Below are positions 7,205 through 15,255 of a stretch of DNA of 17,100 nt, in pieces (the first letter of the stretch is position 1; every line of letters begins with the position of its first letter). The notes below the pieces were generated by a model that worked only from the letters and a program-made list of their open reading frames with translations, did no database searches and was not told the DNA's origin. Location: positions 1 to 17,100 of the forward strand of contig JAQWRC010000175.1 of the NCBI GenBank assembly GCA_029243925.1, read 5' to 3'. The position numbers and the translations under genes were made by a program. This DNA comes from Phycisphaerales bacterium (GTDB lineage: Bacteria; Planctomycetota; Phycisphaerae; Phycisphaerales; SM1A02).

Positions 7205-7414
7205 TCACAGGCGACGCATCTGCCATACCCAGGCACCAAAGTCCAATATCGCCCACCACTGATCCACATCCTCTGCCCCACGCCCTTGATCAACGCCAAA
7301 TGCTGTCTCGTGACGCCATCGCCAGTACGAGTTGCGGAATCGCCCTCGATAGCGAATAACAAGGATCAAAAGCCCCATGAGGCCCGTCATCGCATGATGT
7401 AGACGCCTCAGCAT
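7205..7414 (-). CDS. Small Trp/Arg-rich protein of unknown function downstream of nuoH
   Basis: This 69-residue ORF begins 46 bases after the nuoH stop on the same strand. GAGG lies about 8 bases before its ATG at 7414, so it looks translated rather than a chance frame. It has a short hydrophobic stretch (about 9-20), a basic patch (21-27), the segment YWRWRHETAFG (30-40), an acidic turn (47-51) and a Trp-rich amphipathic C-terminus (DQWWAILDFGAWVWQMRRL). Six of 69 residues are tryptophan. An in-frame ATG at 7390 is an alternative start. I cannot assign a function. From memory, small planctomycete proteins with a YWRWR...TAFG pattern exist, but I could not verify this. It could be a membrane-associated accessory protein. 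An antisense ORF covers the same bases but has no good start. Confidence 0.55.
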   Translation of the reverse strand: MLRRLHHAMTGLMGLLILVIRYRGRFRNSYWRWRHETAFGVDQGRGAEDVDQWWAILDFGAWVWQMRRL

Positions 7415-7460
7415 GGCCTAGCCTCATTCCATAGAGATGGTGCGAGCACTGACGCCGCAC

Positions 7461-8657
7461 TTATCGCCGCATCGAACCGACTTCTTCGTTGGTCGGGCTG
7501 AATCGACTGCCAAGCAGACCGATGCGTTGATTTGGATTCCGCTGCCCGGGCATGAAGGGCAGCACGAGCCAAATCAAGCCACCCACCGCCAGTGACCCGG
7601 CCCAAAGCCAGTGTGCCCAGCCCATGAAGACGAAGAAGGAGGTCATCAGCAGCAACAGCAGGCCAATGGGAATCATTCCTTCCCAAGCCAATTTCATCAG
7701 CTGGTCGAATCTGAATCGCGGAAGCGTCCAGCGAATCATCATGCCCAAAGCAACCAGCAGGAAGATCTTGCCCATCATGATGCTGAACTGAATCAGCATC
7801 AGCAGCCAGCCACCGGCAACGGGTAGATCCCAACCCGTGACTGGATTGAGCGACCAACCGCCCAAGAACAGCATGCTGAAGAAGGCTGCACCGACAAAGA
7901 CATGGACATACTCGCCCAAGAAGAACAGTGCCCACTTCATTGAGGAATACTCGGTGTGCCAACCGCCAACGAGTTCTTGTTCGGCTTCCGCCAGATCAAA
8001 GGGTGCTCGGTTTGCCTCTGCAAGCATGCAGATGAAGAACAGGATTGCCGCCAGTGGCTGCTGAATCAGATTCCATTGACCATCAAGCTGCTGCCGCACA
8101 ATCTCCATGGGCATCAATGTGCCGGAGGCGAGAATCACGCACAGCAGGGCCAATCCCATGGGGATTTCGTAACTGATCATCTGGGCGGATGCTCGCAGCC
8201 CGCCTAGAAAGGAGTATTTGTTGTTTGAAGCCCAGCCGCCAAGGCCAACGCCGTAGACACCAAGCGATGCCGTGGCCACCAGATAGACGATCCCGATATT
8301 GATATTCGCACCCATGAGCACGACCGTATCGCCCGTCCACAGGCGCAACTCGCCCGCCCAGGGAATGATGGCAAAGCCAATGAGTGCCGGGATGGCGCTG
8401 AATGCCGGTGCAAGTACAAAGAGCACCCGATCAACTCCGCGAGGCATGAAATCCTCTTTCAGGAAGAGTTTCACGCCATCGGCAATCGGCTGAAGCAGCC
8501 CCATTGGCCCAACGCGATTGGGTCCAACGCGATCCTGCACCCAAGCCGCGATCTTTCGTTCAAGCAGGATCAGATAGGCCGCTGCCCCCAACGCGATGTG
8601 GAGAACAACGAAGATCACGATCATGGATGTGATGAACTGCGGGATCCAAGGGTACAT
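7461..8657 (-). CDS. nuoH: NADH-quinone oxidoreductase subunit H (NuoH)
   Basis: NuoH is the membrane subunit of respiratory complex I that forms much of the quinone chamber and links it to proton pumping. The 398-residue protein has about eight or more hydrophobic segments. Family blocks are clear: LLERKIAAWVQDRVGPNRVG (31-50), then GLLQPIADGVKLFLKED (53-69), GGLRASAQMISYE (152-164) and the acidic EANRAPFDLAEAEQELVGGW (214-233). I chose the ATG at 8657; a TTG at 8681 would add eight residues, and neither start has a clear ribosome binding site. The C-terminal tail after the last membrane segment is hydrophilic (FSPTNEEVGSMRR). It follows carB by 90 bases on the same strand. No nuoG or nuoI flanks it, which is unusual because nuoH normally sits in a long nuo operon. 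Confidence 0.96.
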   Translation of the reverse strand: MYPWIPQFITSMIVIFVVLHIALGAAAYLILLERKIAAWVQDRVGPNRVGPMGLLQPIADGVKLFLKEDFMPRGVDRVLFVLAPAFSAIPALIGFAIIPWAGELRLWTGDTVVLMGANINIGIVYLVATASLGVYGVGLGGWASNNKYSFLGGLRASAQMISYEIPMGLALLCVILASGTLMPMEIVRQQLDGQWNLIQQPLAAILFFICMLAEANRAPFDLAEAEQELVGGWHTEYSSMKWALFFLGEYVHVFVGAAFFSMLFLGGWSLNPVTGWDLPVAGGWLLMLIQFSIMMGKIFLLVALGMMIRWTLPRFRFDQLMKLAWEGMIPIGLLLLLMTSFFVFMGWAHWLWAGSLAVGGLIWLVLPFMPGQRNPNQRIGLLGSRFSPTNEEVGSMRR

Positions 8658-8747
8658 GGGAGCAGTAGTGTAGCCGAGCAAGGACGCTGCGCGTCAGGCT
8701 GTACCGAAGTGACACAGCAACACATTTCTGCGTGCGGTCCAGACTGA

Positions 8748-11700
8748 TCAGGCCTCAGGCAGAACGGGCTCGAGCCATGGCATCTCCATGACCTGCGGCT
8801 CAGTTCGGGGACGTGCGGATCCCGGGAAGACATCCTGCATGGCGGAGACCGACCAGTCACCAGCCCGGAGGGCGGCAATAGCCTGGACCGCGGCCTGAGC
8901 ACCAGTCAGGGTGGTGATCATGGGGACATGGCTGCGTACGGCCATGGCACGAATACGCCCCTCATCCGTATCCCCACCCTTGCGGGTCGGCGTATTGATG
9001 ATCATCTGAATCTCGCCATTGGCAAGCTTGTCGAGAATGTTGGGGCGGGCACCCTCTGAAATCTTGCGTATCAGAGTGGTCTCGACACTGTGACTGCGAA
9101 GCAGATCTCGAGTGCCAAGCGTCGTGTGCACGGTGAACCCCATCGAAACAAGGCCGCGAGCGACTTCAATTGCTCCCTCCTTGTCTGAATCTCGAACCGA
9201 GAGGAAGACATCCCCGACGGTAGGCAATGCTTGGCCAACCGCCATCTTGGCTTTGGCCAGAGCAATCGGCAATGATCGATCGATCCCCATCACCTCGCCG
9301 GTTGATCGCATCTCCGGCCCAAGCACGACATCAACCCCGGGGAACTTCTCAAAGGGGAAAATCGGCTCCTTGACCGCATGGAAGCCCGTAGCTTCCGGAG
9401 GCTGCACGCCCAGCGAATCCAGGGAGCAGCCCATCATGACCTTGGCGGCAATACGGGCCCAAGGGACACCTGTCGCCTTGGCCACATAGGGCACCGTACG
9501 GGATGCCCTCGGATTCACCTCGATCATATATATAGCTTCGTCCTTGACCGCCATTTGAACATTCATCAGCCCACGCACCTGCAGACGCTCAGCCAACTGG
9601 ATGGCGATCGACTCAATCGATCGAATGATCGATGCCGGCAGCGAGCGTGGCGGGATGGTGCAGGATGAATCTCCGGAGTGCACGCCCGCTTCCTCGATGT
9701 GTTCCATCACACCGCAGACCACGGCACGTGGAGGGGCTCCATCTACACGCAGCTCCGTTGAAGCCGTATCCACCTGAGGCGTGAAGTCGGCCACGACATC
9801 GACATCAACCTCGACGGCCTCCGAGAGGAACCGATCGATGAGCACGGGTGCGTTGGCCAACTCGGATACGTCCACCGCGTTTCGCATGTAGCGGCTCAAG
9901 GCCTCCTCATCGAAACAGATTTCCATCCCCCGGCCGCCAAGCACGTAACTGGGACGGACCAGCACTGGATAGCCAACCGTTCCGGCGATGGCCTTGGCCT
10001 CATCAAGCGAATAGGCGATGCCGGACTCAGGCTGCCTGAGTCCCAGATCATCAAGAATCGCCTTGAATCGATCTCGATCCTCAGCCGCGTCGATTGAATC
10101 GAGCCCAGTGCCGATGATCGGAACGCCGGCATGAGCCAGACCGTGGGCGAGGTTCAATGGAGTCTGTCCTCCGAACTGAACGATGCAGCCCAGGACACGG
10201 CCAGTGCGATCATCGATTTCGATGCCACCGCCATTGAGGCGCTCAAGGATGTTCAACGTGTCTTCAAGCGTCAGTGGCTCGAAGAACAGCAGATCCGATG
10301 TGTCGTAGTCGGTCGAAACAGTCTCCGGGTTCGAATTGATCATCACCGATTCGAAGCCGACTTCGCGGCACGCGAAGGACGCCTGGCAGCAGCAATAGTC
10401 GAACTCGATCCCCTGGCCGATTCGATTCGGGCCGCCACCGAGAATGACGATTTTCTCTTGATCGCTGATGCGAATCTCGTCATCCAGCACCACCTCGCCA
10501 TCGACTTCATAGGGCGTCTCATAGGTCGAGTAGTAATATGGTGTCGCCGCTTCGAACTCCGCTGCGCAGGTGTCGACCAGTTTGTAGACCGGCTCGATGC
10601 CCTGACCCTTTCGGTGCTCGCGAACCTGAAGAATCGTTTCCGTGCAGATTGAGCCCAGATACAACATCGCCAGCTGCGGGTCCGAGTAGCCCATCGCCTT
10701 GGCTTCGGCGAGCAACTCCCTGGGCACATCTTGCAAACGCTCATGCGCCAGCAGGCGGTCCTCAAACTCGACCAGTTGTTGGAATTGATCGATGAACCAA
10801 GGGTCGATGGCGGACAAGTCGAAGATGCGTTGCGGCGACCAGCCTGCCTTGAGGGCATAACGGACGTAATACAAGCGCCCCTGACATGGCACACTCAACT
10901 TCCTTGAGATCGTCTCCTCGTCGATGGGCCATTCATCTGAACATCCGCGCTGTCCGGCCAACCAGTGATCATTGTGATCGAGGCCGAACCCGAATCGCTT
11001 GACCTCCATCGATCGAATGGCCTTCTGAAAACTCTCCTTGAAGGTGCGGCCAATGCTCATAGCCTCGCCGACGGATTTCATCTGAGTCGTCAGTGTTTCA
11101 TCCGCTTCCGGAAACTTCTCGAACGTCCACCGAGGCATCTTGGTAACGACATAATCGATGGAGGGTTCAAAGCAGGCCGACGTGGTGCCGGTGATGTCAT
11201 TCCGAAGTTCATCAAGCGTGTATCCAACGGCCAACTTGGCCGCGATTCTTGCAATTGGGAACCCCGTCGCCTTCGATGCCAATGCAGAGCTCCGGGACAC
11301 CCGAGGATTCATTTCGATGACGGTCATGTCACCGTTGGCTGGATTGACCGCAAACTGCACATTCGAGCCACCCGTGTCGACTCCGACGGCACGAAGAATC
11401 TCAAGCGAAGCATCACGGAGCCGCTGGTACTCACGATCCGTCAGTGTCAGAATCGGGGCGATGGTGATCGAATCGCCCGTGTGCACGCCCATCGGATCGA
11501 TATTTTCAATCCCGCAAACCACGACGCAGTTGTCATTGCGATCGCGGACGACTTCAAGTTCGTATTCCTTCCACCCCAGCGCCGATTCGTCGATCTGGAC
11601 TTGGGTGATGCGTGATGCCGCAAGACCGCGTCGCAGCAAATCCTCGAACTCGTCACGGTTGTAGGCAATGCCGCCACCACTGCCGCCGAGTGTGAATGCA

Positions 11701-12224
11701 GGCCGAAGTATCGCCGGCAATCCGATTTCATCGAGGAACTCAAACCCTTCTTCAACTGTGTTGACGGTTGTTGCACGCGGCATGCTCAAGCCGAGATCTT
11801 CAACGATCTCCCGAAATGCCTCTCGATCTTCTGCGCGGTTAATGACGGCCCGGGTCGCCCCGATCATCTGCACGCCAAACTCATCCAACACACCTTTTTC
11901 ATCAAGCTCACAAGCGCAGTTGAGCGCCGTCTGCCCTCCAAGCGTCGGCAGCAAGGCGTCGATGGGATGTCCTGCATCTCGCTCTCGCTCAATGACACGT
12001 CGGACGGAATCCACCGTGATCGGCTCGATGTACGTACGATCGGAAAAGGCGGGGTCCGTCATGATCGTCGCAGGGTTCGAGTTCACAAGGACAACGCGGT
12101 AGCCTTCTTCCTGAAGCGCCTTGCAGGCCTGCGTCCCGGAGTAGTCGAACTCACAGCCCTGTCCAATGACAATTGGGCCAGATCCGAGTATGAGAATTGT
12201 GCGGATATCGTCGCGGCGCGGCAT
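8748..12224 (-). CDS. carB: Carbamoyl-phosphate synthase large subunit
   Basis: CarB makes carbamoyl phosphate from ammonia (delivered by CarA from glutamine), bicarbonate and two ATP, feeding pyrimidine and arginine synthesis. The 1158-residue protein has the duplicated ATP-grasp layout. The first half starts with [17 protein letters not shown] (about 14-30), followed by LGGQTALN and [12 protein letters not shown] helical oligomerisation domain follows at about 410-590. The second half starts with [17 protein letters not shown] and contains VLGGRGMEI and [12 protein letters not shown]-terminal MGS-like regulatory domain begins near 1000 ([17 protein letters not shown]). I chose the ATG at 12224, which has AGGGG about 11 bases upstream; a GTG at 12236 would add four residues. 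It is some 85 residues longer than the E. coli enzyme because of several small insertions and a C-terminal tail. carA is not in the window. Confidence 0.98.
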   Translation of the reverse strand: MPRRDDIRTILILGSGPIVIGQGCEFDYSGTQACKALQEEGYRVVLVNSNPATIMTDPAFSDRTYIEPITVDSVRRVIERERDAGHPIDALLPTLGGQTALNCACELDEKGVLDEFGVQMIGATRAVINRAEDREAFREIVEDLGLSMPRATTVNTVEEGFEFLDEIGLPAILRPAFTLGGSGGGIAYNRDEFEDLLRRGLAASRITQVQIDESALGWKEYELEVVRDRNDNCVVVCGIENIDPMGVHTGDSITIAPILTLTDREYQRLRDASLEILRAVGVDTGGSNVQFAVNPANGDMTVIEMNPRVSRSSALASKATGFPIARIAAKLAVGYTLDELRNDITGTTSACFEPSIDYVVTKMPRWTFEKFPEADETLTTQMKSVGEAMSIGRTFKESFQKAIRSMEVKRFGFGLDHNDHWLAGQRGCSDEWPIDEETISRKLSVPCQGRLYYVRYALKAGWSPQRIFDLSAIDPWFIDQFQQLVEFEDRLLAHERLQDVPRELLAEAKAMGYSDPQLAMLYLGSICTETILQVREHRKGQGIEPVYKLVDTCAAEFEAATPYYYSTYETPYEVDGEVVLDDEIRISDQEKIVILGGGPNRIGQGIEFDYCCCQASFACREVGFESVMINSNPETVSTDYDTSDLLFFEPLTLEDTLNILERLNGGGIEIDDRTGRVLGCIVQFGGQTPLNLAHGLAHAGVPIIGTGLDSIDAAEDRDRFKAILDDLGLRQPESGIAYSLDEAKAIAGTVGYPVLVRPSYVLGGRGMEICFDEEALSRYMRNAVDVSELANAPVLIDRFLSEAVEVDVDVVADFTPQVDTASTELRVDGAPPRAVVCGVMEHIEEAGVHSGDSSCTIPPRSLPASIIRSIESIAIQLAERLQVRGLMNVQMAVKDEAIYMIEVNPRASRTVPYVAKATGVPWARIAAKVMMGCSLDSLGVQPPEATGFHAVKEPIFPFEKFPGVDVVLGPEMRSTGEVMGIDRSLPIALAKAKMAVGQALPTVGDVFLSVRDSDKEGAIEVARGLVSMGFTVHTTLGTRDLLRSHSVETTLIRKISEGARPNILDKLANGEIQMIINTPTRKGGDTDEGRIRAMAVRSHVPMITTLTGAQAAVQAIAALRAGDWSVSAMQDVFPGSARPRTEPQVMEMPWLEPVLPEA

Positions 12225-12252
12225 GGACCGGTTCACCCCTCGATTCGGTGCA

Positions 12253-12270
12253 TGGTATCCACTGATACCA
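12253..12270. promoter_or_regulatory. Perfect dyad TGGTATC-N4-GATACCA upstream of carB
   Basis: Two perfect 7-base inverted half-sites (12253-12259 and 12264-12270) are separated by CACT. The centre is about 37 bases before the carB start codon, where a -10 box or early leader would lie. TTGCAG on the minus strand (about 12282-12277) could be a -35 box that places this dyad over the promoter. The form resembles a repressor operator; the regulator is not identifiable. Confidence 0.5.
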
Positions 12271-12294
12271 CTTTACTGCAACAGCGATCCCATA

Positions 12295-12315
12295 CATCCA
12301 CAACTCCTGTGGATG
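12295..12315. promoter_or_regulatory. Perfect 8-bp dyad CATCCACA-N5-TGTGGATG between carB and plsC
   Basis: CATCCACA (12295-12302) and TGTGGATG (12308-12315) are perfect inverted copies with a 5-base centre. The site lies directly upstream of the TTGACA element (12321-12326) and between two divergent genes. As DNA it is a plausible operator. Each half resembles a DnaA box (TTATCCACA) with one or two mismatches, which may be coincidence. Confidence 0.45.
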
Positions 12316-12320
12316 ATCCC

Positions 12321-12349
12321 TTGACAGACACCTCCCGCTCGATGACCCT
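12321..12349 (+). promoter_or_regulatory. Candidate promoter for the plsC-ruvA-manC-ruvX-uup operon
   Basis: A perfect -35 hexamer TTGACA (12321-12326) is followed 17 bases later by GACCCT (12344-12349), a poor -10 that keeps the A at position 2 and T at position 6. Transcription would then begin about 7 bases downstream, at or next to the ATG at 12356. The gene also lacks a ribosome binding site, so a leaderless message is possible. Confidence 0.35.
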
Positions 12350-12355
12350 CGCACC

Positions 12356-13111
12356 ATGTCTCCACTGCAATGGGTTGCCTTCGCGATCGTCATCTGGATC
12401 GCCGTAGTCTCTCTGGCCTATTTCGTCATTCTGCCCTGGCTCACCAGCGGACCCAGCGCCCACCCCTTCGTCGGGCTCTGCTGGAGATTCTTGAAGATCT
12501 ACACGCGTGTGATCCACCGGCTTGAGGTCACGGGGCTCGAGCTCATCCCCCAGTCAAAACGCCCTGGCCCTCTGGTGGTCGTCTGCAATCACACCGGTTC
12601 AGTCGATCCACTGCTCGTCTCTCGCTATTGCCCGTTCATGATTCGCTGGATGATGGGGGCTGATCTGATGTGGAGCAGAATGGCCCCCCTGTGGGACATG
12701 CTTGAGATCATTCCGGTGGATCGCACTGGAAATCAGTCTGGGGCCCTCAAGACTGCACTCAGAACGCTGCGAAGCAAGGGGGTCGTCGGCATCTTCCCTG
12801 AGGGGAGAATTACGCTCCCACGTGGAGAAGTCCGGCCATTCTTCAGCGGCGTCGGAGGAATGATCGCACACGGCAAAGCAGACACGCTGCTGGTATGGAT
12901 CGAAGGCACGGCCGAAACCGACCAAGTCCTTCCCTCGCTCTTTGGCAGATGCCACGCCACCGTCCACTTTCTCGAATACCTCTCCTATGACGGCGAGCGT
13001 GATGCGGGAAATATCACCGAGCAGCTCCGATCCAAGCTCATTGCCGCCAGTGGCTGGGGGGCTCATGATGAGGCACTTCCACTGGTCCTCCCCGAAGATG
13101 GCCCGTTTTGA
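12356..13111 (+). CDS. plsC: 1-acyl-sn-glycerol-3-phosphate acyltransferase family protein
   Basis: This is a membrane-bound acyltransferase of the PlsC family, most likely transferring an acyl chain to lysophosphatidic acid to make phosphatidic acid in phospholipid synthesis. It has 251 residues with one N-terminal membrane segment (about 5-28). The catalytic NHTGSVD motif (H79, D84) matches the NHX4D pattern. Further blocks are IIPVDRTG (118-125) and FPEGRIT (147-153), the phosphate-binding motif. No clear ribosome binding site precedes the ATG at 12356, but the protein start fits the family. It opens a rightward operon, 26 bases before ruvA, and is divergent from carB across 131 bases. Other acyl acceptors (lyso-ornithine lipids or similar) cannot be excluded from sequence alone. 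Confidence 0.88.
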   Translation: MSPLQWVAFAIVIWIAVVSLAYFVILPWLTSGPSAHPFVGLCWRFLKIYTRVIHRLEVTGLELIPQSKRPGPLVVVCNHTGSVDPLLVSRYCPFMIRWMMGADLMWSRMAPLWDMLEIIPVDRTGNQSGALKTALRTLRSKGVVGIFPEGRITLPRGEVRPFFSGVGGMIAHGKADTLLVWIEGTAETDQVLPSLFGRCHATVHFLEYLSYDGERDAGNITEQLRSKLIAASGWGAHDEALPLVLPEDGPF

Positions 13112-13137
13112 GGCGCTGGTAGTGGTAGACTGACCAC

Positions 13138-13773
13138 ATGATCAGCCGCCTGTCGGGCACCTTGGTTCAAACGACTGAAGATGGCCGAGCCTTGGTTCGC
13201 TGCGAGGCGATCACCTACGAAATCCTCGTTCCCGCGGCCGATGTTCCCACGTTGGCTGCACGCGAAGGCGAGACCGTCGAGTTCGACACATTGCACTATC
13301 TGGAAAGCCATGGTCAGGGATCAACAATGCTCCCTCGGCTCATTGGATTCACAAGTGAGCACGACCGCTCCTTCTTCGAACTTTTTACCACGGTCAAGAA
13401 CATCGGATATCGCAAAGCCCTCCGCGCTCTGCAGCTGCCGTTTAACCAGATCGCCAGCGCCATTGCCGCCAAGGATGCCGCTGGATTGACCGCGTTGCCG
13501 GAGATCGGCAAACGCACCGCCGAAACGATCATCGCCGAACTTAATGGCAAGGTGGATGCATTCCTTGAAGGAACGGGTCCCATGACCATGGCTGCGGTTC
13601 CCGTCGGCCGCCGGACCCTTGCAGGAGACACCCTTTTCATGCTTACCGCCCTGGGGGAATCTCCCACCGAAGCGCGACGGTTCGTGGAGCAAGCCATCAA
13701 CTCGAATCCTGACATCGAAGCTCCCGAGGATCTACTTGCAGCCGTGTACCGACTCAAGGAGACAGTCTCATGA
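13138..13773 (+). CDS. ruvA: Holliday junction branch migration protein RuvA
   Basis: RuvA tetramers bind four-way DNA junctions and load the RuvB motor during recombination repair. The 211-residue protein shows the OB-fold start MISRLSGTLV, the LPRLIGF strand that closes domain I (65-71), two helix-hairpin-helix motifs in domain II (VKNIGYRKAL 86-95 and LPEIGKRTAE 120-129), a linker (about 138-160), and the helical RuvB-binding domain III (about 162-211). In both hairpins the first glycine of the usual G-h-G turn is replaced (N88 and E122), which I believe is common in planctomycetes but unusual elsewhere. The acidic pin region of domain I is also altered, with a short insertion (LESHGQGS). 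The start at 13138 has no strong ribosome binding site; coupling with plsC is likely. ruvB and ruvC are not in the window. Confidence 0.92.
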   Translation: MISRLSGTLVQTTEDGRALVRCEAITYEILVPAADVPTLAAREGETVEFDTLHYLESHGQGSTMLPRLIGFTSEHDRSFFELFTTVKNIGYRKALRALQLPFNQIASAIAAKDAAGLTALPEIGKRTAETIIAELNGKVDAFLEGTGPMTMAAVPVGRRTLAGDTLFMLTALGESPTEARRFVEQAINSNPDIEAPEDLLAAVYRLKETVS

Positions 13774-14852
13774 GTCGATGGGCGATGATCATGGCCGGCG
13801 GCGCAGGGACACGCTTGTGGCCGATGAGTCGACGGGAACAACCCAAGCAGTTGATCCCCTTCATTCATGGCGCATCACTGCTGGAAGTCGCCGCAGGGCG
13901 ACTCCGTGGCGTCGTCCCCGATGCATGCCAACTGATCTGTACCGGCCAAGGCCACCTGCCAGCCGTTCGAGCCAGATTGCCCCAGTTCACCGAAGACAGA
14001 CTCTTGGGCGAGCCTTGCGGGCGAGACACCCTCAATGCCGTTGGATTGACTGCCGCCGTACTGCACCGCCGTGATCCCGATGCGGTCTTTGCCGTGCTGA
14101 CCGCCGACCACATCATTGAACCCCACGAGGAGTTTGCTCGCTGCCTGACTCTGGCCTTCGATCTGGTCGAAGCCGATCCGATGCGGCTGGTGACCTTCGG
14201 TATCACGCCAACCTTTCCGGCCACCGGCTACGGCTACGTCCAACTTGCAGAGGCGGTTGACGGCTTTGAAGGCGCGCATCACACGGGGCGATTTGTTGAA
14301 AAGCCAGATCAAGCAACTGCCCAGTCGTATCTCGACAGTGGGGACTTTGCGTGGAACAGCGGCATGTTCGTCTTTTCAGCCGCCACCGTGCTCGACGCCA
14401 TCGGACGATTTGCGCCAGAAGCACGAGCCGGCCTCGATCGCATTGCCATGGCATGGGATGATGCGGGCCGCGATGACGTACTCAACGAGATCTATCCGAC
14501 GCTGCCGAAGATCAGCGTCGACTATGGCCTGATGGAACCCGCGTCCGCGGATGACGACTTTTCGATATGCACCATTCCCATGGGTGTCACCTGGCTCGAC
14601 GTGGGAAGTTGGCCCAGCTACGGAGAAACGCTCGACGCCGACGAATCGGGCAACCGGACACATGGCGACGGCGTCCATGTCGAGTCCTCCAATGTGCTGG
14701 CCGTCTCGGAGGACCCGGAGCACCTCATTGCCACCCTCGGCTGTGATGACCTGGTCATCGTGCACACCGATCGAGTCACGCTCGTCTGCCCGAAGGATCG
14801 GGCCCAGGATGTCAAGATGATGGTCGATGCCGTCGCGGAGGATCGGCGCTGA
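13770..14852 (+). CDS. manC: Mannose-1-phosphate guanylyltransferase
   Basis: This cytoplasmic enzyme makes GDP-mannose from mannose 1-phosphate and GTP, supplying mannosyl and fucosyl units for surface polysaccharides or glycoproteins. The 360-residue protein has the nucleotidyltransferase signature GGAGTRLWPMSR (10-21) followed by PKQL (25-28), the metal-binding TADHII (111-116) and the FVEKP sugar-phosphate motif (175-179). AWNSGMF (194-200) follows. It ends after the guanylyltransferase region, so it lacks the C-terminal isomerase domain of bifunctional forms. AAGGAG lies 8 bases before the ATG at 13770, which overlaps the ruvA stop in an ATGA arrangement, so the two genes are translationally coupled. 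Confidence 0.93.
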   Translation: MSRWAMIMAGGAGTRLWPMSRREQPKQLIPFIHGASLLEVAAGRLRGVVPDACQLICTGQGHLPAVRARLPQFTEDRLLGEPCGRDTLNAVGLTAAVLHRRDPDAVFAVLTADHIIEPHEEFARCLTLAFDLVEADPMRLVTFGITPTFPATGYGYVQLAEAVDGFEGAHHTGRFVEKPDQATAQSYLDSGDFAWNSGMFVFSAATVLDAIGRFAPEARAGLDRIAMAWDDAGRDDVLNEIYPTLPKISVDYGLMEPASADDDFSICTIPMGVTWLDVGSWPSYGETLDADESGNRTHGDGVHVESSNVLAVSEDPEHLIATLGCDDLVIVHTDRVTLVCPKDRAQDVKMMVDAVAEDRR

Positions 14853-14853
14853 C

Positions 14854-15255
14854 GTGCGCTACCTTGCTCTGGATCTTGGCACGAAACGAACCGGCGTCGC
14901 CGTTGGCGATGACGAGACGCGCAGCGCAATGCCTGTCGCCGTCGTTGACACCCCCGACGAACATTCACTGTTCACCGCCGTCACCAAACAGATCGAAGAT
15001 CATGGCCCGGACGCCCTAGTCGTCGGCATGCCGCTGAACATGGATGGCACTGAAGGCAAGCCCGCCAAGGCAACTCGCGAAACCATGGAACGACTGGCGC
15101 AGCACACCGGCTTGCCAGTGCATGGCCAGGATGAACGACTGACCTCCGATGCTGCTCGGCACCGCCTGGCGGAGACCGGACCCTTGCGAGGAAGGCGGGA
15201 TGATGCCATCGCCGCGGCGATCATCCTCGAGGAGTTTCTTGGTGGCCAGCCATGA
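14854..15255 (+). CDS. ruvX: Putative pre-16S rRNA nuclease RuvX (YqgF family)
   Basis: This RNase H-fold protein is essential in E. coli, where it matures the 16S rRNA 5' end; it was earlier proposed as a Holliday junction resolvase. The 133-residue product has the catalytic pattern: DLGTKRTGVAV (7-17) with D7, VVGMPLNMDGTEG (56-68), DERLTS (93-98) with E94, and RRDDAIAAAIILEEFL (114-129) with D117. I chose the GTG at 14854, one base after the manC stop, because MRYLALDLGTKR is the family start and GGAGGA lies 11 bases upstream. The ATG at 14827 would add nine unrelated residues and overlap manC. The stop overlaps the next start in an ATGA arrangement. Confidence 0.93.
   Translation: MRYLALDLGTKRTGVAVGDDETRSAMPVAVVDTPDEHSLFTAVTKQIEDHGPDALVVGMPLNMDGTEGKPAKATRETMERLAQHTGLPVHGQDERLTSDAARHRLAETGPLRGRRDDAIAAAIILEEFLGGQP

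Noticed and set aside
7037..7402. 121-codon plus-strand ORF opposite the small Trp-rich ORF
   Set aside because: It has no ribosome binding site and a Pro/Ser-rich shadow composition. The minus-strand ORF has better start signals and context.
10131..11615. Long plus-strand ORFs (10131-10652 and 10965-11615) opposite carB
   Set aside because: They are antisense to a highly conserved enzyme, and their composition follows from carB codon use.
12295..12315. Replication origin based on DnaA-like half-sites
   Set aside because: There are only two imperfect boxes, no AT-rich unwinding region and no dnaA or dnaN nearby.
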